Shown here piece after piece: positions 1 through 7,695 of a stretch of DNA of 37,581 bases. Under the pieces are notes generated by a model. The model was not told the DNA's origin and did not search any database. It saw only the letters and a program-made list of their open reading frames with translations. Position numbers and translations under genes: made by a program. Source of the DNA: a virus; IMG/VR virus record IMGVR_UViG_3300047668_001127, positions 1 to 37,581 of that record; one strand, 5' to 3'. The stretch's first letter is position 1; each line of letters opens with the position of its first letter.

Positions 1-174
1 TTTATAATATGTTTGGTGTTCTTATTAGTCATTATAGCTCTAATGAGTATAGGCCTCCTAAGAGGCCGTCGTGTAAGCGGGAGTTGCGGTGGTGCTACAG
101 GCGTCTGCTCTGTATGTGGCAAAGACAATGCAAACGACCGCCTAACACAGATGAAGAAAGATCCTAACAAATAG
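1..174 (+). CDS. NqrM-like protein (Na+-NQR maturation factor), 5' end cut off by the window
   Basis: The gene enters from the left edge in frame 1 and stops with TAG at 172-174, leaving 57 residues. The visible part starts inside a hydrophobic helix (about 20 residues of I/L/V/F), followed by a basic RGRR stretch, the motif SGSCGG and a second cysteine pair in GVCSVCGKD. One N-terminal helix followed by SGSCGG and a Cys-x-x-Cys-type cluster is the pattern of the NqrM/DUF539 family, which helps put iron into the NqrD/NqrE site of the Na+-pumping NADH:quinone reductase. The tail is short and polar. The stop is 13 bases from the next ATG, so it is probably co-transcribed with the ammonium transporter. 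The assignment rests on motif memory only. It could be another small membrane protein with a Cys cluster. The true start is outside the window. Confidence 0.58.
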   Translation, partial: FIICLVFLLVIIALMSIGLLRGRRVSGSCGGATGVCSVCGKDNANDRLTQMKKDPNK

Positions 175-187
175 AAAAGGTTAAATT

Positions 188-1378
188 ATGAACGAATTAG
201 GCTATGCATTAAACACGGTATTCTTTTTGATATCGGGTGCAATGGTAATGTGGATGGCGGCAGGATTTACTGCTCTTGAAGCAGGTTCAGTACGAACCAA
301 AAACGTTACAGAAATACTAACCAAGAACGTGGCATTGTTTTCAGTAGCAAGTATTGCATTCTTGTTATTTGGTTATGACATTATGTATGGATGGAATGAA
401 CCAGAGACACATTCTATGTATGCTGATTTCTTTTTCCAAATGGTATTTGTTGCAACTGCAATGTCTGTTGTTTCGGGAGCAGTAGCAGAACGTAAGAAGT
501 TATGGTCATTCTTGATATTCTCAGCAGTATTTGCGGCAGTGATTTATCCACTCGAAGGTCAATGGACTTGGGGAGGTGGATTTTTAAGTGGACTAGGATT
601 TGTTGATTTTGCTGGTTCTGGCATTGTTCACATGGCTGGTGCAAGTGCGGCACTTGCGGCTGTATTATTAATTGGACCACGTGATGGCAAGTATGATAAA
701 AATGGCAGGCCAAAGAACATTCCTGGAAACAATATGCCATTAGTTGCACTAGGTACGTTAATTCTATGGCTTGGTTGGTTCTTCTTTAATGGAGGATCGC
801 AATTAAAATTTGATACTATGTCTGATGCACAGGCATTAGGTAAAATCTTTGTCAACACTAATATGGCGGCGGCAGGTGGTTTGTTAGGTGCAATGATTGT
901 ATCTAAACTCTGGACAAAACGAGTTGTGCTTAATGTTACATTAAATGGCGCACTAGCAGGACTAGTTGTTATTACTGCTGATCCATTATCACCAAGTCCA
1001 GAGTTTGCTATACTATACGGATTATTAGGCGGAATTGTAATTCCGGGTGCTATGACTTTACTTGAGAAATGGGGAATTGATGATCCAGTTGGTGCTATTT
1101 CTGTACACGGGATTGCAGGTATAATTGGATTACTATTAGTTCCTATCTTTAATCCAGATGCAACAATCTTGATTCAAGTATTAGGAATTGGCGTTATTGG
1201 TGGCTTTGTGTTTACAACATCATATGCAGTGTGGTTTGTACTAGGTAAGACAGTTGGTATTAGGGTAGGCAAAGAAGAAGAACTTGTTGGCTCTGATATG
1301 TATGAAGGTACTGGCAATGCTTATCCAGAGTTTATGAATACGCAACTTAACAAAGTAAGGAGTACTGATGACAATTAG
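188..1378 (+). CDS. amt: Amt-type ammonium transporter
   Basis: This 396-residue, strongly hydrophobic protein is an Amt/Mep/Rh ammonium channel of the inner membrane. Family marks seen: AGFTALEAGSVRTKN near residues 25-39, the Amt signature around D140-FAGSGIVHMAG, and the twin pore histidines H148 and H307 (in VGAISVHGIAG). The length fits bacterial Amt proteins with about 11 membrane helices, and there is no frameshift. The start is supported by AAAAGG 7 bases upstream. The stop overlaps the next gene by 11 bp, so the two are translationally coupled. No GlnB/GlnK partner is present, although most bacterial amt genes have one next door, so the phage copy may escape normal PII control or use the host protein. 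Likely role (inference): more ammonium uptake during infection. Confidence 0.95.
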   Translation: MNELGYALNTVFFLISGAMVMWMAAGFTALEAGSVRTKNVTEILTKNVALFSVASIAFLLFGYDIMYGWNEPETHSMYADFFFQMVFVATAMSVVSGAVAERKKLWSFLIFSAVFAAVIYPLEGQWTWGGGFLSGLGFVDFAGSGIVHMAGASAALAAVLLIGPRDGKYDKNGRPKNIPGNNMPLVALGTLILWLGWFFFNGGSQLKFDTMSDAQALGKIFVNTNMAAAGGLLGAMIVSKLWTKRVVLNVTLNGALAGLVVITADPLSPSPEFAILYGLLGGIVIPGAMTLLEKWGIDDPVGAISVHGIAGIIGLLLVPIFNPDATILIQVLGIGVIGGFVFTTSYAVWFVLGKTVGIRVGKEEELVGSDMYEGTGNAYPEFMNTQLNKVRSTDDN

Positions 1379-2279
1379 ATCCTGGACAGAAGGGCAAATT
1401 GACCTATATAAGAAAACAAAACAAATACCTTTTATTGTAGCAATATGGTTCCCATATCATTTACTTGCTGTAGTATTAATACCGTATTTTATTATCACTG
1501 GATGGAACTGGTGGTATCTAGTTGCCGCTGTTTGTGGATGGATAACACTTGATGGAATTGGCAATAATTTAACATTACATAGATTACTAAGTCATAAGTC
1601 CTGGAACCCTAGAGAATGGATGAAGCCTATATTATACTGGCTTGCTGTTATGGTAGGAGAAGGAAGCCCATTATGGTGGGCATCTTTGCATAGAGGGCAT
1701 CATCATAAAGTAAGTGATCAACCAGGTAAAGATATTCATACTCCAGTCGAAAATGGTTGGTTGCATAGTTATATGGGATGGCAATTTGGTATAACACAAA
1801 ATAGTGTTAGTTTTCGTTATGCAGTTGACTTAATGAGAGACAAGAAAATTATATGGATTCATAATCATTACAATAAAATTATATTTGGAACGTTGTTGCT
1901 TAGTACACTAATAGTTGGATGGGAATTCACATTTTGGTTTTGGATTGTTGGATCATTGTCTAGTTTACATATGGATGGTTTAGTTAATACATTTGGACAC
2001 GTTCCTGGCGCCGGCTATTCAAACTTTGACAATAAAGATAAAAGTACAAACTGCTGGCCAATTGGGTATTTCCATTTTGGAAGTGGATGGCATAATAACC
2101 ATCATAGAGATGCAAGTAGTTTCGATTTTGGTGCTAGTGTTAGTGGAAGATGGCATGAATTTGATGCTTGTTTACTTGTAATGTTGCCATTTGCTCCACT
2201 TTCGGAAATAAAAAGGTTGTGGGGAAACAGAAAACGTGCTATAATAGAAAGACAAACAGAAGTAAAGGAAACAGTATGA
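1368..2279 (+). CDS. membrane fatty acid desaturase (acyl-CoA delta-9 type)
   Basis: This 303-residue membrane di-iron enzyme has the three histidine boxes of the desaturase family: HRLLSH (H71-H76), HRGHH (H108, H111, H112) and HNNHH (H242, H245, H246). It also has the extra NTFGH motif (N207-H211) found in SCD-like delta-9 enzymes. Hydrophobic segments at about 22-65, 85-100 and 172-200 fit the usual four-helix fold. The family inserts a cis double bond in an acyl chain and needs O2 and an electron donor. The FdxA-type ferredoxin at 19295-19621 could be such a donor, but that is a guess. The start has AAGGAG 5 bases upstream. The gene overlaps amt by 11 bp and thyX by 4 bp (ATGA). Possible role: adjusting membrane lipids for virus production. 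Confidence 0.92.
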   Translation: MTIRSWTEGQIDLYKKTKQIPFIVAIWFPYHLLAVVLIPYFIITGWNWWYLVAAVCGWITLDGIGNNLTLHRLLSHKSWNPREWMKPILYWLAVMVGEGSPLWWASLHRGHHHKVSDQPGKDIHTPVENGWLHSYMGWQFGITQNSVSFRYAVDLMRDKKIIWIHNHYNKIIFGTLLLSTLIVGWEFTFWFWIVGSLSSLHMDGLVNTFGHVPGAGYSNFDNKDKSTNCWPIGYFHFGSGWHNNHHRDASSFDFGASVSGRWHEFDACLLVMLPFAPLSEIKRLWGNRKRAIIERQTEVKETV

Positions 2280-3145
2280 CATTATGTTCGGAGATAGATT
2301 TTGATAAAGATCCGGATTACAAACAAGTATTAGATAAAGGATTTATTGGCCTAGTTGACTATATGGGCACAGATAACTCTATTGTACAAGCCGCCCGGGT
2401 AAGTTACGGAGATGGTACTAAAAAGGCTAGTAGTGATAGAGCATTAATACGTTATCTAATGCGACATGAACACACTACGCCATTCGAGATGTGCGAAGTA
2501 AAGTTTCACATTAAACTGCCTATTTTTGTAATGAGGCAATTAGTCAGACATAGGACGGCATCATTAAATGAATATTCGGCTCGCTACTCGGTACTTACAG
2601 ACGAAGTATATGTACCCAACTCAGAGAACATCAAGCCACAAAGTGCAACCAATAAGCAAGGTAGAGAAGGAGAGCTTGACGAAGAAACAAAAAGACGAAT
2701 CAGTGACGATATTAACGAGTCATGGGATCGTGATTACTCCCTCTACACAGAGCATTCCGACAACCTTAACTTGGCTAGAGAGACTGCGAGACAAGTTCTT
2801 CCGGTAGGTGGATATACAGAATGTTACTGGAAATCTAATCTTAAAAACTTTTTACATTTTGCTAGACTAAGAATGGATAGTCATGCTCAATGGGAAATAC
2901 AAGAATATGCTAGAGCAATGTATGATATGGTAAAGTTAAAGTTTCCTGTTGCATGTGAGGCTTTTGAAGATTATCAAGAACAATCTGTAAAGCTCAGTAA
3001 ACAAGAACTTGTATTTGTTAAATCTCTTATGTTTAGAGAAATTGATATTAAAAGGATTGATGAGATAGGCAATAACTTTGGTATTAGTAAACGAGAGATG
3101 CAAGAGATTGTAGAAAAATTTGGTCTGAATGATATACAAAATTAA
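2276..3145 (+). CDS. thyX: flavin-dependent thymidylate synthase ThyX
   Basis: The protein makes dTMP from dUMP using methylene-tetrahydrofolate and FAD/NADPH. The ThyX signature RHRTASLNEYSAR spans residues 91-103, preceded by the FEMCEVKFHIKLPIFVMRQ block. An open frame extends upstream to 2168, but I start at ATG 2276, which overlaps the desaturase stop as ATGA and has AAAGGA 6 bases upstream. This gives 289 residues, normal for the family. An internal polar segment at about 119-150 (rich in E, K, R) is an insertion relative to the most compact ThyX proteins. ThyX is common in phages with AT-rich DNA, where it secures the thymidine supply. The next gene overlaps its end by 17 bp. Confidence 0.96.
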   Translation: MTLCSEIDFDKDPDYKQVLDKGFIGLVDYMGTDNSIVQAARVSYGDGTKKASSDRALIRYLMRHEHTTPFEMCEVKFHIKLPIFVMRQLVRHRTASLNEYSARYSVLTDEVYVPNSENIKPQSATNKQGREGELDEETKRRISDDINESWDRDYSLYTEHSDNLNLARETARQVLPVGGYTECYWKSNLKNFLHFARLRMDSHAQWEIQEYARAMYDMVKLKFPVACEAFEDYQEQSVKLSKQELVFVKSLMFREIDIKRIDEIGNNFGISKREMQEIVEKFGLNDIQN

Positions 3146-3935
3146 TGGAAAGCCTTACGTTAACTTAGACAAACACATTGATATTGAAGGGCTTAATAAA
3201 TTAAAAATAAAACTATGTAAGGCTTTCGCTGACTCATGGTTAGGATTAAAAGTAGGTTGTCAAGTACTTCCGGCTGTAGCCGGTGCTGGACTAAACTGGC
3301 CAGAAGAGAATCCAGGAGAGGAACTATCTACTGCATTAAAAAGAATTTCTGAAGATAATACTGCACCTGGACATGAGCAAGTGCATGAATACCTAGCAAC
3401 AGGTAAACCTAGTTATGCATTAACATTTGTAAAGTTAGTAACTGAAGCACAAGGCATTGGTTACAATATGTTTATAAAGCAACCTATTACAAAAGACTAT
3501 GCAGATAAGCACTTAGCAAAAAACAATAAAGAAGGACCCTTTTATGAAAACTTTAAGTTTTTTATGGATTGGGTAGATGAACAGAATATCTTTAGCGAGA
3601 TTGGTAGAACTTTAATATTCTATAATGATCAGGACCAGCAATGTATAACACATAGAGATCACAATCCTTTAAATAGGGTTACAGATCCAGATGAGTTTAT
3701 TTGGATTAATATGTTTATGGATCGTAAGTCTTTCTTTGTAGAAGATAAAGAAAGTAGTACTAAGCATTACTTTGATGCACAAGTAGCCTGGTTTGATACC
3801 GCTAATTGGCATGGAAGTAATTCAAGTAAATATGCTTCGTTTAGTTTAAGGGTTGATGGTATTTTTACAAATAAATTTAGAGAAAAGATTAGTTTTAAGA
3901 AATCATCAAGAAAATCAATCTTTGGTAACAGTTAG
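3129..3935 (+). CDS. 2OG-Fe(II) oxygenase-like protein
   Basis: This 268-residue protein has a plausible double-stranded beta-helix core. H175-R-D177 is the HxD part of the iron triad, H228 (in FDTANWHGSN) is the distal histidine, and R241 (in FSLRVDG) is placed where the 2-oxoglutarate-binding arginine usually sits. The first 140 residues are not recognised. The gene overlaps the end of thyX by 17 bp and its own end overlaps the opposite-strand PP-loop gene by 21 bp, with no terminator between them. The start codon has no clear ribosome site and may depend on coupling to thyX. The substrate is unknown: nucleic acid, protein or small-molecule hydroxylation are all possible. It is one of three HxD...H...R proteins in the window. 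Confidence 0.6.
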   Translation: MIYKINGKPYVNLDKHIDIEGLNKLKIKLCKAFADSWLGLKVGCQVLPAVAGAGLNWPEENPGEELSTALKRISEDNTAPGHEQVHEYLATGKPSYALTFVKLVTEAQGIGYNMFIKQPITKDYADKHLAKNNKEGPFYENFKFFMDWVDEQNIFSEIGRTLIFYNDQDQQCITHRDHNPLNRVTDPDEFIWINMFMDRKSFFVEDKESSTKHYFDAQVAWFDTANWHGSNSSKYASFSLRVDGIFTNKFREKISFKKSSRKSIFGNS

Positions 3936-4970
3936 TGTGTTGTCTTCTTCCCACAAATAACCCCAAGCTGTATTATAACGTGTAATAGTTGGTAAACTAG
4001 GCCATTTGGTCTTATATATTAAGTATTGTTTATTATTCCATACATCGTTAATAAGTTGTTTAGCTGGCAACTTGTAACTAGCCCAAGTATCGCCTACTTT
4101 CTTCTCATCTGTGTATAATGCCCATTCCTGGAATTGTACTGTATCAAAGAAATTAATAACATTAGAAGCCATTGCTACTGCTTGTTCAGTGTTTGGAGCA
4201 TGCATAGACATACGATATTTAACTGCCTGCCATTTCATAGTATAGTTAATCCACCATAAAAAATCATGATTAGAAACAATATCAATTGGGCTTGCATTTA
4301 CCAAGTCATACAACATTTGTTCTCGTTCATCACGATTATCTTTAACTTTGTCTAGTAGCCAGTCTAAACAACCTGATTCCCATTCGTCATGTAAGCAATC
4401 AAAATTACCAGTAGAATCCATATAACTTTTAACTGTTAAGCTACCAAATAGATTATCTGCACATTCTCCGGTAACCACCGAGTAACACGGATTACTAGCA
4501 ATCTCATAAAAATTGTTACTACTTATTAAACAATGTCCAAACTGAGGAAGAATCACATCTCTAAAAAATTTAGGATTCTCAACTTGACTATCTTCGTTAA
4601 ATGCCAATAGTACGTTGTCTTTAATATCATTCCAGTACGGACTAGATATTAAAAGGCAAACAATTAATGTACTATCAATACCACCGGAGTACATAATAAC
4701 TAACTTTTCTTTATTTTTGTTGTTTTGGAAAGATTTAATAATTTCAGTTATTCTACTAACTGAACAACTTTCAAAACTGTTGGCAGTTTTCTTTTCTGGA
4801 ATTGGACTATTATTAAAAACATGTTCTCCTAAGTCAAGTGTACCTGTTCTATCGCTTAAACTAATCCAAGGATTAAACATACCATAGAAGCTACGTTGCA
4901 CTTCTGTTAAATGTTTACTTCTATCAGAATTTAAAAATTTATAAGGAATATAATATAATAGATTTTTCAT
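3915..4970 (-). CDS. PP-loop ATPase, asparagine-synthetase-like synthetase domain without a glutaminase domain
   Basis: The 351-residue protein has the PP-loop SGGIDS (95-100) and a TGECADNLFGS stretch (167-177) that matches the GEGADELFGG block of asparagine synthetase B. Such domains adenylate a carboxylate with ATP and transfer an amine. AsnB usually has an N-terminal class-II amidotransferase domain with Cys2. Here the first 85 residues lack that start, so free ammonia would be the likely nitrogen source. QueC also has an SGG-DS loop, but its C-terminal zinc cysteine cluster is not seen, so I do not call QueC. The start overlaps the upstream gene by one base (TAATG). Function could be amidation of a sugar, amino acid or base precursor. 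Confidence 0.68.
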   Translation of the reverse strand: MKNLLYYIPYKFLNSDRSKHLTEVQRSFYGMFNPWISLSDRTGTLDLGEHVFNNSPIPEKKTANSFESCSVSRITEIIKSFQNNKNKEKLVIMYSGGIDSTLIVCLLISSPYWNDIKDNVLLAFNEDSQVENPKFFRDVILPQFGHCLISSNNFYEIASNPCYSVVTGECADNLFGSLTVKSYMDSTGNFDCLHDEWESGCLDWLLDKVKDNRDEREQMLYDLVNASPIDIVSNHDFLWWINYTMKWQAVKYRMSMHAPNTEQAVAMASNVINFFDTVQFQEWALYTDEKKVGDTWASYKLPAKQLINDVWNNKQYLIYKTKWPSLPTITRYNTAWGYLWEEDNTLTVTKD

Positions 4971-5596
4971 TACATTAACATACTCAAAAATGTTTCTTCA
5001 GTTAATTTACTTTTAATTTCCATAAATTGTTCTCTGTCTCGAGCAAATCTTATTTCTTCTTGCATACTAATACGCAATCTTTCTAGTTTTCTTATTTGAT
5101 ACTTCATATTATCTGCTTTCGCTTTAACTAGGTTAGCAACTGTCTTTGGGTCTATTTTCCTAATGTTGGCTTCATCTACTATAAGTCCAATGTCACCTGG
5201 TTGGTCCTCAATTACTCTTATTGCTTGTTCTTCTTTAATTTTATAAGAATCCCATTGCCAAGGAACTACCTGGGCAAATCGTTTGTAACCATGTTCTAAT
5301 CGTTGATGTAATTCTAATAACAATGCTAATCTTGCTTGAATTATACTACTTAACATATCAAGTTTACTATCACGGTCGTCTGTATTTGTAAATACAGTAG
5401 TTCTAGGATCTAAGTATGTTAATTTGAATTTATGATTACCAAGATTTAATTGTTCCATTTCATCATCAGTAATACCATAAATTTTTGATATGACACGGAA
5501 GTCTCCTCCGCATGCTGATTCTAAAACACTTAAACTTTCATGATGTGCTAATACATCGTTTTCTGCTGTAGTTGCTATTGCTACCCAATGTGACAT
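4970..5596 (-). CDS. conserved phage hypothetical protein, helical C-terminal half
   Basis: I do not recognise this protein. An upstream in-frame ATG at 5626 exists, but ATG 5596 (MSHWVAIATT) has AAGGA 7 bases upstream and is the better start, giving 208 residues. The N-terminal half is mixed (WVAIATT, FKLTYLDP, VVPWQWDSYK). From about residue 140 it becomes charged and helical (KAKADNMKYQIRKLERLR, then EEIRFARDREQFMEIKSKL), consistent with a coiled coil. There are no enzyme motifs. It overlaps the next gene by one base and probably shares a transcript with the 2OG oxygenase upstream. A structural or assembly role is possible but not shown. Confidence 0.7.
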   Translation of the reverse strand: MSHWVAIATTAENDVLAHHESLSVLESACGGDFRVISKIYGITDDEMEQLNLGNHKFKLTYLDPRTTVFTNTDDRDSKLDMLSSIIQARLALLLELHQRLEHGYKRFAQVVPWQWDSYKIKEEQAIRVIEDQPGDIGLIVDEANIRKIDPKTVANLVKAKADNMKYQIRKLERLRISMQEEIRFARDREQFMEIKSKLTEETFLSMLM

Positions 5597-5656
5597 TATA
5601 TGTTCCTTAGTACTTCTATTTAACAAAGGTAATAGATGGCTGTATTACCATCTTTA

Positions 5657-6226
5657 CTAATATAACCATTCTATATCAGGTGTAAAACGTAAAGATAACA
5701 TAACTCTCCTATTTTCGCTGTTGTTAACTACTTGATGCGGAATGTTAATTCTAACTAACATAGGACAGTTAATAACTACGTGATCTAATAACATAGGATC
5801 ACCTTTCCAGGAAAGTTCTAAATATTTGGTCCTAGGCCCATTTGTCGCCAAATTTAGCGGCGGCTTCGAATTTTCAATAGCTGTGTATTCTCCATCATAC
5901 CACTCCATGCGGCTGTCGGTACAATTTTCAATTGGAATATTTAATGCAATGTCAGCAGCCTTTCGTCTATCTAATCTAAATCCATCTATATGTAATCCTT
6001 GATGCTTTTTACCTTTTAGAAAGAAGAACATAGCAGATTTGAGTTTTTTATCTTTCCACACTTCACAAGGATTAGAATTTATAAAATCAGTTATATATTT
6101 CCAGGCGGGGCCGGTCCGGCCGATCAACAAGATGCCCTCGGCTTGTTTTTCAAAAAAATCTTCTTGAAACTTGCTAATCATTCTATCAATATTAGGAATT
6201 TTTACTTCTTCATAATTCTTTACCAT
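5657..6226 (-). CDS. 2OG-Fe(II) oxygenase-like protein
   Basis: The protein has the pattern of a 2-oxoglutarate/Fe(II) dioxygenase: H79-I-D81 in QGLHIDGF, distal H164 in NIPHQVVNN, and arginines R173/R180 in ENRRVMLSLRF. I start at ATG 6226 (MVKNYEEVK, 189 residues). The frame is open to 6286, but that would run through the divergent promoter region and into the opposite gene. The ATG lies only 5 bases beyond an ATAAATA box on the same strand, so the transcript may be nearly leaderless. A short very GC-rich patch lies inside the coding region at about 6105-6125, unlike the AT-rich surroundings. The substrate is unknown. The fold is widespread in marine phages. Confidence 0.66.
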   Translation of the reverse strand: MVKNYEEVKIPNIDRMISKFQEDFFEKQAEGILLIGRTGPAWKYITDFINSNPCEVWKDKKLKSAMFFFLKGKKHQGLHIDGFRLDRRKAADIALNIPIENCTDSRMEWYDGEYTAIENSKPPLNLATNGPRTKYLELSWKGDPMLLDHVVINCPMLVRINIPHQVVNNSENRRVMLSLRFTPDIEWLY

Positions 6227-6231
6227 ACACT

Positions 6232-6238
6232 TATTTAT
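6232..6238 (-). promoter_or_regulatory. T4-late-like box (ATAAATA) upstream of the 2OG oxygenase
   Basis: On the minus strand, ATAAATA ends 5 bases before the ATG at 6226. If it works like a T4 late promoter, transcription would begin at about the start codon. It can also be read as the -10 of a TTGACA-17-ATAAAT promoter. Confidence 0.5.
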
Positions 6239-6264
6239 CGGTTTAGGTATAACAGTGTCAACCG

Positions 6265-6271
6265 ATAAATA
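6265..6271 (+). promoter_or_regulatory. T4-late-like box (ATAAATA) upstream of the fatty acid hydroxylase-like gene
   Basis: The plus-strand mirror copy of the box ends 6 bases before ATG 6278. Position and symmetry suggest a promoter with a very short or no leader. Function is inferred from sequence only. Confidence 0.5.
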
Positions 6272-6277
6272 AAGTTG

Positions 6278-6739
6278 ATGATGCATTTACTTTTTACATT
6301 TCTATTATGGACGTTCTTGTTGTATGTTATACATAGGACATTACATGTATGCGGTCAGAAATATTTTCCATTTGCATATAATGCACATAACGATCATCAC
6401 AAGTATATTAATATTACTGGTGGAACAAAATGGCATTGGAATAATATGTTTCTATTTAACGATACATGGTTAAGCACTTTAGATCTATGGATAACAGAAG
6501 TAGTGCCTACATTACTGTTTAGTTGGATAACAGGTGCTTGGTGGATTTCTATTGTTTATTACTTTTGGGCCGCTTTTATACAAGAAGTAATTGAACACAA
6601 TCCTAACTTCAGTTGGTATCCAGCCCTAACATCAGGCAAATGGCATTTAGTGCATCATGTAGATACTTACAAGAACTATGGATTAATTATTCCATTGTGG
6701 GATATAGTTTTTGGTAGCTATAAAATGTACTCTAAATAG
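6278..6739 (+). CDS. fatty acid hydroxylase / sterol desaturase family membrane protein
   Basis: This short (153 residues) di-iron membrane protein has three histidine boxes: HRTLH near residue 19, HNDHH near 37-41 and HLVHH near 123-127, the last followed by a conserved-looking stretch through IPLWDIVFG. That is the pattern of the PF04116 superfamily, which includes fatty acid, sterol and carotenoid hydroxylases. It is compact, like beta-carotene hydroxylase-type members, and has about four hydrophobic segments. The frame is open from a TTG at 6275; ATG 6278 or 6281 is more likely. It diverges from the 2OG oxygenase and its end overlaps the opposite-strand gene by 8 bp. Its presence, with the desaturase at 1368, points to changes in lipids or pigments. 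The substrate is unknown. Confidence 0.8.
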   Translation: MMHLLFTFLLWTFLLYVIHRTLHVCGQKYFPFAYNAHNDHHKYINITGGTKWHWNNMFLFNDTWLSTLDLWITEVVPTLLFSWITGAWWISIVYYFWAAFIQEVIEHNPNFSWYPALTSGKWHLVHHVDTYKNYGLIIPLWDIVFGSYKMYSK

Positions 6740-7364
6740 ATGTTTTTTCAATCCAAGATTTAAATGCAAATAAACTTTCATCTGGACTTGTTCTTAGAGT
6801 AATTACAGTAGGCCATATAGTAATCCAATGTCTGTTTACAATATTTTTACTAACAATGTAAGCCATGTCAATTGGATGTAATTTAAACTTAACAGAATTA
6901 TCAGGGTGTATATAAGTTTGTACAGGACCTGACAATCCTCGTTTTTCTATTTCAGCTATAGCTAATTCTTTATACTTGTCTTTGTCGTTATTTAAATCAG
7001 CATTTCGTTGCAATGACCAAGCACCATTTTCTCTAAACCATTGGCTAGTTACAGCATAGTGACGTTGATGGCAGAGCATATCAAGTAAAACAACTCCATT
7101 AGGTACAGAATTGTTCCGATATTCATCTAGATCAAATTCTAATGAATGATAGTTAGTTTGTAATTCAACGCCTGACTTATCCCATGCAATGCTTTTAAAT
7201 GCTCCATTAAATGTATTGTCAAGATGAGGAAGATTATTTACTACTAACTTGTCGTAAGGAATAACATAATCTTCAGTTTGTTTAACTCCAAATGTTAAAT
7301 TCCTTTCAAATAAAGGAAAAAATCTAGTTGCTATTTCACTTGGGTTAATAAATACGAAATCCAT
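6732..7364 (-). CDS. hypothetical protein, 210 aa
   Basis: Not recognised. The protein is soluble, with no signal peptide and no membrane segment. Features include a mid-region with LLDMLCHQRHY, an AELEI-like helical stretch at about 133-142 and a C-terminal WITIWPTVITLR segment. I looked for an HxD...H iron site: PHLD at about 46-49 is the only candidate and has no matching distal pair, so I do not call an oxygenase. Its end overlaps the opposite fatty acid hydroxylase gene by 8 bp. The gene below it starts only after a 3-base gap and runs in the same direction, so it probably follows 7368-7670 in the same transcript. Confidence 0.65.
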   Translation of the reverse strand: MDFVFINPSEIATRFFPLFERNLTFGVKQTEDYVIPYDKLVVNNLPHLDNTFNGAFKSIAWDKSGVELQTNYHSLEFDLDEYRNNSVPNGVVLLDMLCHQRHYAVTSQWFRENGAWSLQRNADLNNDKDKYKELAIAEIEKRGLSGPVQTYIHPDNSVKFKLHPIDMAYIVSKNIVNRHWITIWPTVITLRTSPDESLFAFKSWIEKTSI

Positions 7365-7367
7365 TAA

Positions 7368-7670
7368 TTACTCCTGTGAGAAATGTGTTGCTAGTAATGC
7401 ACCTACAAATCTAGTTACTTTAGACTTAACAAGATCTGAATTCATCATTACTTCAAAGTCAACAATACGGTCAATACATTCCTGCAATTTAGCCAATTCA
7501 AGTATGTCTCCGCTATTCTTCATACCAATTAATTCATTTTGACGGAAGATTATTTCTGAACCATCGTCTAAATAGACTTTAATAAAGTCGATATATTCAA
7601 CTGGCACTTCGTCAACTTGTATCTCCCGTAACATTTCTTCAAAGCTACGATCTTTTTTACGAATAGGCAT
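7368..7670 (-). CDS. small conserved-looking phage protein, 100 aa
   Basis: The frame is open to 7775 inside the preceding gene, but that part is a low-quality arginine/proline-rich read-through. ATG 7670 (MPIRKKDRSF) lies 25 bases after the upstream stop and is the likely start. The 100-residue product begins with a basic stretch, then an acidic helix (FEEMLREIQVDEVP), a beta-like YIDFIKVYLDDGSEIIF, and a C-terminal helix. I suspected a T4 gp33-like or gp51-like small protein from size and position but can support neither. It sits between the AT-hook protein and the 210-residue hypothetical. Confidence 0.6.
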   Translation of the reverse strand: MPIRKKDRSFEEMLREIQVDEVPVEYIDFIKVYLDDGSEIIFRQNELIGMKNSGDILELAKLQECIDRIVDFEVMMNSDLVKSKVTRFVGALLATHFSQE

Positions 7671-7695
7671 ACTATGTAACTTCTTTACAGATAAA

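Larger units (their letters stand above)
6231..6272. repeat. 13-bp perfect inverted repeat between divergent genes
   Basis: The left arm 6231-6243 and right arm 6260-6272 (AACCGATAAATAA) are exact reverse complements separated by 16 bases. Each arm holds an ATAAATA box pointing outward towards its own gene. The repeat could be a mirror-image pair of late promoters, an operator for a dimeric regulator, or both. A TTGACA on the minus strand (6256-6261) also sits 17 bases from ATAAAT (6233-6238). Confidence 0.85.

Noticed and set aside
414-858. Minus-strand open frames inside the ammonium transporter gene
   Set aside because: They lie wholly opposite a well-supported gene, have no ribosome sites, and show low-complexity Gln/Leu-rich translations.
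3915-4970. Call as QueC
   Set aside because: The PP-loop is shared, but the GECADNLFG block is of AsnB type and the QueC C-terminal zinc cysteine cluster is missing.
6732-7364. Fourth 2OG-Fe(II) oxygenase
   Set aside because: PHLD gives an HxD-like string, but no distal histidine and arginine pair follows at a suitable place.
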